A stretch of DNA of 64,000 bases from Trichopria drosophilae (Eukaryota > Arthropoda > Insecta > Hymenoptera > Diapriidae): NCBI GenBank assembly GCA_030407085.1, contig CM059584.1:136204001-136268000 (forward strand), given 5' to 3'. The number at the start of each line of letters is the position of its first letter. Position 1 is the first letter of the stretch. The notes under the pieces are model-generated. The model was not told the origin of the DNA. It was given only the letters and a program-made list of their open reading frames with translations, and searched no databases. Below are positions 57,201 to 64,000 of the stretch, one piece after another. A program made the position numbers and the translations under genes.

Positions 57201-59429
57201 ACGTCGTCATATTTAACTTTCCAAAAAGTATTCTCTGTGAATGAATTGAGTAACATTACCTCTCGTCTCATTATTGTAAATACCAAGAGCTTTGCCATTT
57301 CTGTGTATACTGTCGATGCCAACGGAGCTACGTAGGAAAAAGCCTAGAAATCAAACTGAATAATTAAGTTGATGCTCAAGCACATAATTACATAAGATGT
57401 TGCTAAACTTTTCTATTTGTTAATAATATTTTCTAAAATTGAATGCGCGAATTTCACTGCTGATGAGTCAAGTGTAAAAATTATTACATTTTTTTGTACA
57501 GTAACAAAACCTCATTTTTATTAGAAAGAACGGCAATTTTTCGCAATCTCCAAGTCTGTCCCAAAATTACCATCTGGAAAGGTAAAATTGCCAAGGAAAT
57601 TGTTTTCCGGGATATACTTCGAAAAGCTCATATCTCATTTTTTTGATCGGGCGTTTTCCGACGTATTTTGATGCGCTGATTACAGATATCATTATGAAAA
57701 TTGACGACGAGGTCGTCTTCAATATCAAAACTATAAAAATCTAGCTAGAATTTTATTATACATGGGATCCGCCATAAGCAATATGATCGAATATAAAGTA
57801 AAACAATAATCAAAAAGAAAAAAAAAACGTTTCGACCATATTTATTTAAGGTCCTCTTCAGAAATCTGAGTACAGAGATAAATTAATTGAATATTAGACT
57901 AATGAATTACAAAAATTAATTTGAAAAAAATGACGAAGTCAAGTATTAATCATTAAAAAGAGTGAATGTCTTTTTTTCTTACCTGTGAATATTGTAGAGC
58001 ACAGTTTAGATCCAATTATAATTGTTTTTTGTGTGAGAAAAATGCGGTAAGAATTGCGGTGTGTAAAGACTACATCTAAAAATAATTAAAAAAGAAAAAA
58101 TGAGTTTATTGAAAACTCAGTAAGAAAAAAGACGGAATTTAAATTTTACACTGTTATAAGTTCGGAGTATAGAAATAAACTGTTTAACTTGACTTCTTAC
58201 AATATTAGTGTGATTTGTAAACAGTGATAGAAGGGCGAACCATGTGTGTTTATATAAATCAAATTTAAAATTTTAACCAGTAAAATTAATAAGTGAAAAA
58301 TAAGTTTCCGGAAGTAAAGATTTTTCAATGTGACATCTTTTATGATAATTATGTTCTACCGCATTTTTCTCACACAAAAAACAATTATAATTGGATCTAA
58401 ACTGTGTTCTACAATATTCACAGGTAAGAAAAAAAAACATTCACTCTTTTTAATAATTAATACTTGACTTCGTCATTTTATTTCAAATTAATTTTTGTAA
58501 TTCATTAGCCTAATATTCAATTAATTTATCTCTGTACTCAGATTTCTGAAGAGGACCTTAAATAAATATGGTCGAAACGTTAACCTTTTCTTTTTGATTA
58601 TTGTTTTACTTCATATACGACATACAAGAAACCTTATATATTTTACAAGAACTTTTTCACTTATGAAACTACTAATCGGATAAGAAGAATACAAAATTTA
58701 ACTATTTCGTGTGATAATAAAGCAATAAGATAATAGACATGTGTTAGCGTGTTGGCCTAGCATTTATCAACGGATTTTACAACATTCATCTAATAGTAGC
58801 AAAAACTACCGCTAGGTGGCGAGAGCCCCGAAATCTATATCCACATCTAAAACAGCTCATTGATTTATATAATTAATATCAACTTTATTCTATATTATCA
58901 TACCCCTTTCCTTTTGAAATATTATATTTTATAATTGAATTGATTGAATCTATTAGAAGTTATAAAATGCTAAAAGTGTTCTGGAAACGAATACAAATAC
59001 AAATTTAAATTCTTTATATGAAACCTTGAAACCTCTGTATGAAAAGTATTATTTATCCATCATAAAGACATGTACCGTGTAAACATGCACTCCGTCACTC
59101 TCTATTAAGAAAACTTGTTTCTTTATGAAATCAAAAAATTTGTGTATCAATAGTTTTTTCATTATAACCTTGTCTTAATTATTTTTTCTTCATCCGGTAG
59201 AATCAACATCAGATAGGAGTATCAATTAGCTTACGGTAAGATCTCCCCATGTGAAATACAAATCGACTGTCTCTCCGAGAACTGCCACTGCCATGTTAAA
59301 AACTGCGTAAACAAGTAAAATGTTGGAAAGTTTTTCTTCCCATTTGATTTTCGCTGGCCACATCCCGATTAATGTCATCAGTGTGCGAATAAGTCTTATA
59401 GATAAATACTCATTTACAGGATATTCCAT
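54223..59429 (-). CDS. Odorant receptor (7tm_6), six exons, intact
   Basis: Spliced CDS on the minus strand: complement of join 54223..54282, 54367..54645, 54779..55096, 55177..55283, 57091..57343, 59235..59429. All junctions are GT..AG and the phases agree, giving 403 aa, a normal length for insect ORs. It starts at ATG 59429. Family marks: an N-terminal LIGMWP motif, several hydrophobic segments, YESPYYECAYAIQ before the central exon, then ARRPCVLTVGKFVPFSIQTF and the C-terminal SSFSFLTLLRS. Insect ORs are seven-transmembrane, inverted-topology ligand-gated channel subunits that pair with Orco in sensory neuron dendrites. The ligand and orthologue cannot be told from sequence. Its introns host a pogo-like transposon and a large fold-back element, neither touching coding sequence. 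No stop or frameshift was seen. Confidence 0.92.
54367..54645 (-). CDS. OR exon 5
   Basis: 93 codons, phase 0 at both ends. Contains SESVAEAAYNAKWYLF and the family signature ARRPCVLTVGKF. Donor GTGAGT; acceptor TTTGTTTGAAG. Confidence 0.9.
54779..55096 (-). CDS. OR exon 4
   Basis: 106 codons, phase 0. Two hydrophobic segments (SLVCLFATTFAVFTVTI and FIFLGQVFSSVVQICFSG) flank the conserved loop with CWAENLILHALKQNIRVHQ. Donor GTAAGT. Confidence 0.92.
55177..55283 (-). CDS. OR exon 3
   Basis: 107 nt, phase 1 to 0. Encodes LPFKWWIEFLPWYESPYYEC. Acceptor TTTGGTACAG, donor GTAGAT. Confidence 0.9.
55430..57044 (+). mobile_element. pogo/Tigger-like DNA transposon, internally deleted
   Basis: 1,615 bp flanked by TA on both sides. 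The 20-bp ends CAGTCGACTCTCGTTAATTC are perfect inverted repeats. Subterminal word repeats follow: TTAATTCAAACC, ATAATTCGAACC, ATAATTCAAAG, ATATTTCGAACT, GTAATTCGAAC on the left, and ATAATTCGAAG, ATTTCGAACC, ATAATTCG, TTTCGAATTAAC on the right. It lies in intron 2 of the odorant receptor, on the opposite strand, and encodes the transposase derivative listed next. Confidence 0.93.
55837..56907 (+). CDS. pogo/Tigger transposase derivative lacking central region
   Basis: 356 aa from ATG 55837; the frame is open further upstream but without an ATG. Residues 1-58 form the N-terminal pogo/CENP-B-type helix-turn-helix (LTIAEKKKLIEKVETGEKKS). The frame then jumps at about residues 66-70 (nucleotides 56030-56046) straight into the DDE_1 domain at RFKGVK..PTDYRANKKAWMT. 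The usual second helix-turn-helix and the first catalytic Asp (NADETG region), about 170 residues, are missing while the frame is kept. The second and third acidic residues remain: LFLDN D117 and QPLDQG D148. An acidic stretch (DEDEDD) follows, and QTSITEFF at 330-337 fits the PCNA-binding PIP-box Q-x-x-I-x-x-F-F. It should be catalytically dead but could still bind the ends. Confidence 0.9.
   Translation: MSPRKYKCLTIAEKKKLIEKVETGEKKSNVAKQFKVPLSTLSTIIKHKEKINAAQTAGVRKRTTRGEFPRFKGVKLFPTDYRANKKAWMTTELFNNWLLTVNGDMKRQKRKILLFLDNCTVHNSPPTLSNVELYFFPPNTTSKLQPLDQGIIHNFKTFYRKEIVKLVLESLDKQLTANITVLTAILLIDKAWRAVTPLTILNCFKKSGFLKEDQENLPILMDDEEPAIEPLINISGVSFSNYVQVDEDVAVSGSLTDGEILSATDKSNDEDEDDTSEPVAEVSVKEARSSFDSLQNFCLQNESDEKTFQALFLVKKVIEQSEQQQCTLKQTSITEFFPKINEFRLLRRVCKIAVNK
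57091..57343 (-). CDS. OR exon 2
   Basis: 253 nt, phase 0 to 1. Encodes AFSYVAPLASTVYTEMAKLL, the loop KVKYDDVDLQILQKCEKK and a hydrophobic segment FLVLAVCVLFFTLLLPVY. Acceptor TTTCTAG, donor GTAAGT. Confidence 0.9.
57344..59234 (-). other. OR intron 1, with a fold-back element
   Basis: 1.9 kb from donor GTAAGC (59234) to acceptor TTTCTAG. Most of it is the palindromic element 57791-58616. A GGGATCCGCCATAAGC word at about 57764 belongs to the GGATCCGCCAT repeat family. Confidence 0.7.
57791..58616. mobile_element. Fold-back element, two ~250-bp arms, 300-bp spacer
   Basis: Left arm 57791-58051 and right arm about 58353-58616 are close reverse complements. Paired blocks include GTCCTCTTCAGAAATCTGAG, TTATCTCTGTACTCAGATTT, and TAGATCCAATTATAATTG against CAATTATAATTGGATCTA. 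The arms look more than 90% alike by eye. Non-coding. Confidence 0.85.
59235..59429 (-). CDS. OR exon 1 (N-terminus)
   Basis: 65 codons, from ATG 59429 to donor GTAAGC. Encodes EYLSIRLIRTLMTLIGMWPA, typical of insect OR N-termini, and the first hydrophobic segment ILLVYAVFNMAVAVLGE. Confidence 0.9.
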
Positions 59430-60520
59430 CGTGTTTTCTTGATTACTTCATATTACATGTAGTTTTATTATTACATATAGTTAATTGTGTTTGTCTTAAT
59501 GTTTTGAATATTTTTCAACAAGCAGCGTCAATATAAACTATATCTGTAGAAGTTGAAAAACGAGTAAACATAATTTAAACAATTACTATGCAGGTAATTA
59601 AGAAATGACTATATCGATTATCAGAAGTAGCCACTTCTTCTTAGGTTATATGAATGTGGATGAGAGGAACCTGTTGTGCAGCTCCGATAATGTAACTTCC
59701 ATATTTCATGATTTGTGTATTTACCTATTACTATGAAACTCTTGCCAATATCTAGTCTCATTATAAGCTTGTTTTCTAATAAACGCCGATCCGATAACGA
59801 TTGCACAAGTTTTCTGAATACAATATATATACTTAGATGCATATTCTAACAGTTTGCTGAAATCCATCTATTTATTATATGCATTAAGAGAGGACTTTAC
59901 GTGAAAACTTAATTTCAGATCGATATTTTATTATGTAGAAGTTCGAAGTCACTATACCAAGCTCGAAGTCACTGAACTTTGGTAAATAAGGAATTATAAA
60001 CAAATTTAAAATAAAGACAAAAGAAAAATTCTACACTACCGGGGACAATATTTAAATTCACCATAAAATCTATCATTCGAAGATTGAACGGTGTTTGTCT
60101 CTTGGATATGGAATCATTATACTTGTAAGGACAAAGGTTAGGAATAGGTATTAGCTTCACAATTATAACTCAATCATCAAATTTCAACGAGCCGATCAAA
60201 AGTTATGGATAATAAACAAATCTTACTGCACAACTGGTGCCTCTCCCCTACATATATATCGTTTTACAATTTCGTAGTAATTTACTTTGGTATGTTTTTT
60301 ACATCAATTAAATTTTGTTTCTAAAGATAGTATTAGGATTTATAAGCATAGTTAAGCCAAAAATCAATAAGGTGTTATTACCTTTGAAAAAATAGTGGTT
60401 AGTGAAATAACCTACACGAAAAACAGAAAATACTAGTGCTCCTGCTCGTCTTTCAGATAAGATTGGCTTATTTTTTTGTGATATTTTGTTTTTAGAAACG
60501 AACCAGTTGTCTTTTGATAC
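59430..60520. other. OR upstream region, no gene recognised
   Basis: AT-rich 5' flank of the receptor. Promoter elements cannot be assigned by eye. No second receptor or receptor fragment is visible. Confidence 0.45.
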
Positions 60521-60839
60521 TACCCTAGAGCCCCGGGCCGACCGGCAATCGGTCGACTTGTGCAGGGATTTGACCCAGAATTGTCCAACAGTTGACTGAA
60601 TGCCGATATTGGGTCGATTTTCAGTCGACTTTTACTAAATTGATCTAATATTGACCTAATCAAAATGCATTAATCGGTAAAATTCGTAAAAATCCTGAAA
60701 ATCGACCAAAATCGACTTAAAATCGACCGTAGTCGTTATTGAGTCTTTTGCCGGTCAATTTTGGTCAATTCTTTGCACAAGTCGACCGATTTACGGTCGA
60801 TTTTCGTTCAATTTTCGGTCGACCCGGGCCGACAGGGTA
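60521..60839. mobile_element. MITE with GGTCGA-rich arms
   Basis: Ends TACCCTAGAGCCCCGGGCCG and CGGGCCGACAGGGTA. The arms repeat (C/A)GGTCGA(C/T) words many times, and GTCGACTTGTGCA pairs with TGCACAAGTCGAC. GC-rich ends stand out from the flanks. Non-coding. Confidence 0.78.
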
Positions 60840-62256
60840 TTCATTCACGTTTAAACAGTAACCACAAATGTCGAAAGACGATTTACTAATTCGTAGAAAC
60901 GACTTCAAAATTCTGATTGGCGGATCCAAAAAGGCGAGCATCGAATGCGAGAATTTCGTTCCACTATTTATTTTATCGATTTTAACGAATGCAGGTAGGG
61001 TACGTAGTGGATTTTATAGTTGCACATTACGAATATGATGACAGAATTTTAAATTCGTATAATAATGAATTTAAAATGAAGGCGATTTTTTGAAATTCTG
61101 GTCTCACGCTCTTAAACGTACATTTTTATTAATATAAAGATGTGACCATGTTTTTCTGTACTCTACTCGACATTTCGCGCGCGCCATCTTGAATTATGAA
61201 ATGCGATTCTGTATATTTTAATCCTGAGGGTCCATGGACGCCATATTTTTATCTTAGCCATTTCAGGGTGAAAGTGAAATTTGAATTAAAAAAATAAACG
61301 TGTTTTTCTGCAAACAAACGCGTATAATAACTTTTTGTCGTTGATTTTATCAAAATTTTATTCAAAGATTCTTAAAGAGCATACAATTTTAAGTTAAACT
61401 TAGCTGTACTCAAATTTTTAAATAGGCTTTTTATACAAATTGTCGACATCCAAAGTGATGCTGGAAATGTGCCAACCCTGGTGTTAATAGGTTAAATTTT
61501 GCTCATTGTACATAATATGATATATAAAGTAGTCAATAATTATCAAAATAAAGCTCAGTAAACCATTGAAAGTAAAAAAAAGTACCAAAGTAAATTACTA
61601 TTACTTAATCATTTTTATGTTATAAAAGCACCTTACCCATGCAGTGTATAGAACATTTGTAATGTACCCTTATCTGCTAACTAAAGGGAAGAACGTATGT
61701 CGGACAAGAATTGTGATAGAAATGTAAAAATAATTAATTCTATAATTACCAACATCGCCTCTGCATAAAATTACTGTAGTTATTGCGAAATAATTGCACC
61801 TTACCGCAATCACTTGCATCGCATTTATCTTCGCATCTGCGCAGACGGTAACTTTTCACGACTGCCACAAATCATTTCTGTGGTCAACGGTAGAGTAAAT
61901 GCATAATTTAATGTGTGAAGCAAAGTGCATATATCAGCTTATATAGGCTGTAAACTATCTTTTTCATTAAACATTTTACTACAACGTGATAATTGAATAA
62001 GAATTAAACATTCGTTCCAAAAAAGTTAATCTTTTATAATTAATAATGTTAAGGACTTTTTACCTACGATGTGAATTAGATGGTAATGTGCTGATGTTTG
62101 AAATTTTATAAGTTATATTTAAAAATTTAAAAGAATCCATTCCTTTCTACGAACTGTCAAGTCGAAATATATCAATGATTTTCTATTTTTCAAAGGACCT
62201 GTTGGAGTGTCCCACTGCTGAGACGGTGGGGATGCCTCTGAAGTCGTTGCTTTTTT
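60840..62256. other. Intergenic with diverged GGATCC repeat, no gene
   Basis: 60905-61260 has degraded units of the GGATCC / CCATCTTGAA repeat (GGCGGATCCAAAAAGGCG, GCGCCATCTTGAATTATG). The remainder shows nothing recognisable. Confidence 0.45.
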
Positions 62257-62310
62257 TTCGAGACAGATTGAAATTATAAGTATTTCGAGACAGATTGAAA
62301 TTATAAGTAT
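62257..62310. repeat. 27-bp tandem duplication
   Basis: Two exact copies of a 27-bp unit beginning TTCGAGACAGATTGAAATTA. Confidence 0.95.
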
Positions 62311-62877
62311 TTCGACAACGCCTAGCTGTTTAGGAATCCAAGTGATAACGACGACGCAAGGTGTTTGAAATAATTGAGAAAATTTAAAAATGTGTTCCTC
62401 GTCTTCGGCGATCAGCAGTTTTTACCTTCTCGACGTCCCTCATCACCCTCGTTGCAATGACTTCCTTTCCACCCTAGATACGTAATACAATATTTCTACA
62501 AATGTAGTAGTTGCGGGCCAAGTCGTTAAATATTTTTGTCTCCAAGTGTGCGGAAACTGCGTTTACAAAATACGTTCAAAATGTAACAACGCTTAGTGAA
62601 TAAGATTCGAGAAGATTTAGAACTAAGACAAAATGATCGTTCTGGTATATCCGGAGATATTGTCCTATCCTCTAGATAATTGCATACTGGGTTATTATAT
62701 ACATCGAACAGATATTTTACATTTTCTTTTACCTCGTTTTTAAATCATATTTGAGCAATAGGCATTTTCAAGTTCAATTTAAACATGAAATTGCATCCCT
62801 TTTTCTAATAAATTTAGGAGTTTAACAAGAGTTTTCGGACCGATTTTATATCTGTTATACACTTCAGATCAACCAGC

Positions 62878-63126
62878 ATGCAGCAGCATACTATTGCGCT
62901 TCTTGGTACTGCATCCATACCCAATAAGAGAAACATAAAAAGAGTTACAATTGATCCAGAGAGCTAGCATAACATCATTATCCAGCAAGCAGAGGAGGCA
63001 AATAAAACTCGAAATGCACTTGCTCAACTGATTCACCTCCTTGGTCCATACCTGGAAGATACGAAAACAATTTCAAATTCGACTACATCTATGATCTATT
63101 TATTGATCCGAATGCGTTTTAGGTGA
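62878..63126 (+). pseudogene. Unidentified coding-like frame with one stop
   Basis: From ATG 62878 the frame reads about 82 codons with one TAG at 62965. Composition is protein-like and less AT-driven than the surroundings: VTIDPES, then IIIQQAEEANKTRNALAQLI and HLLGPYLEDTKTISNSTTS. I do not recognise the family. It may be a scrap of a gene or transposon, or chance. Confidence 0.3.
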
Positions 63127-63801
63127 TCTTCTGTTTTCAACAGTCTGTCGAGTCAGGTATTAAAAAATGTTATATTGTACGTTAGAAGGATAGTGCCAAA
63201 GGGTAACTGTTCTCCATGTCAATTAACAATCAACAAATTCGCTAATTCTAGCAAGATAATTATAAATAAAGTGTAGAAGTCATGAATGAAAAGTGATTTT
63301 TAATTTTTTCAGGGTACATTGTTAAAAATAGCGTGCATTGAACATGTATTAAAATTGTTTCCTGCGGGTTCATTAAAAATGAAATGGTCATTATTTCCAT
63401 TATAAGTTATGGCCCTTCTAATACTGTACTGTTACCATATTTGCCATGCATCGCCCTATTATTAATTCAAAATACCTTAGAGTTTTTTATATTGAAAATA
63501 AAATCAAATGTTTATGTAAAAGATATTGGTTATTTTTATTTTGTACTAGTGTGAATAGTCCGAGAAGAATTTTTACTCTGCAGTCCCCTGATAAGAATGG
63601 TAGCGTGCCGTATGTCCCAAATGTCTAAATTCATTCTTCAATAACTTTTATAGTACGCTTAAATGTCGCTTAAAACCTTATAAGGCGTACCTTAAGCATG
63701 AATTTGGACTAGGGTTGTACTTGAGATCCGAATGGGCCGGTCTAGTCCGGCTGAATTCCTGATCGACCCCAATTTATATTAACATTGAATCTTTGAGCGG
63801 A

Positions 63802-63999
63802 TTAACCAGGCTGAATTCCAGTTGGAGTCTTGCTTCTATTCTTCGGCTTGGGCCAATTGTACTCCCGAAGAATTTCGTATTCTACTGCTTTTATTTTAAA
63901 GATTACTGTTTGAAAATTATTATCGATTGTATTAATATATTTTAATATTTTGATTGATCCTGCTAATGGCGGCTTGTCACCATACAAATATAAAATACT
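63802..63999 (-). pseudogene. Unidentified open frame running off the window edge
   Basis: Minus-strand frame open from the right edge to a stop near 63802. It encodes YLYGDKPPLAGSIKILKYI and, at its C-terminus, YEILREYNWPKPKNRSKTP. No ATG inside the window. The Pro/Lys-rich end is not low-complexity and could be part of a real or decayed gene to the right. No family recognised. Confidence 0.3.
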
Positions 64000-64000
64000 G

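Larger units (their letters stand above)
62311..64000. other. Intergenic tail with two weak coding-like frames
   Basis: Mostly AT-rich. Two weak frames are listed separately. Around 63740-63820, CGGCTGAATTCC / AGGCTGAATTCC occurs twice in the same direction. Confidence 0.4.

Overview
This is a window of AT-rich eukaryotic (insect) nuclear DNA. Genes are split by GT..AG introns, repeats are dense, and there is an odorant receptor gene, a ceramide phosphoethanolamine synthase (a lipid enzyme characteristic of insects), and a block of TTAGG telomere-type repeat. The insect odorant receptor together with TTAGG repeats and many pogo-like MITEs suggests Hymenoptera (ant, wasp or bee). The order is an inference; the class is well supported.

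Layout. (1) About 3.6-49.7 kb, + strand: one long gene for a DHX35-type DEAH-box RNA helicase. I assembled ten exons whose phases all agree. Its first recognised intron is 23 kb long. (2) 7.45-8.56 kb, + strand: an intronless, intact ceramide phosphoethanolamine synthase (CPES) gene nested inside that intron on the same strand, in a locally GC-richer patch. (3) 54.2-59.4 kb, - strand: a complete six-exon odorant receptor (7tm_6, 403 aa), tail-to-tail with the helicase. (4) 59.4-64 kb: no convincing gene, only a MITE, a short tandem repeat and two weak coding-like frames, one running off the right edge.

The rest is mostly mobile-element DNA. At least eight TA-flanked MITE families share outer ends of the form CAGT(A/C/G)G.. 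but each carries its own 'address' word (TTATTCTAAT, TTATTTTAAC, TTATCGAATA, and others) repeated near the ends. One member of this type at 55.4-57.0 kb still encodes a pogo/Tigger-like transposase, with an in-frame deletion that removed the first catalytic aspartate and with a C-terminal PCNA-binding-like motif. Other elements are long fold-back palindromes, a few exceeding 1 kb. A TTAA-flanked element at 45.9-47.1 kb holds the remains of a DEDDh-type exonuclease. A 5'-truncated LINE with an RNase H domain sits, with a clean 10-bp target duplication, inside a fold-back MITE at 43.2-45.0 kb. Several insertions are nested, which gives relative ages.

No operons, CRISPR arrays, rRNA or tRNA genes were seen. 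The three host genes have unrelated roles (RNA helicase, Golgi sphingolipid synthesis, olfaction) and are linked by position only.
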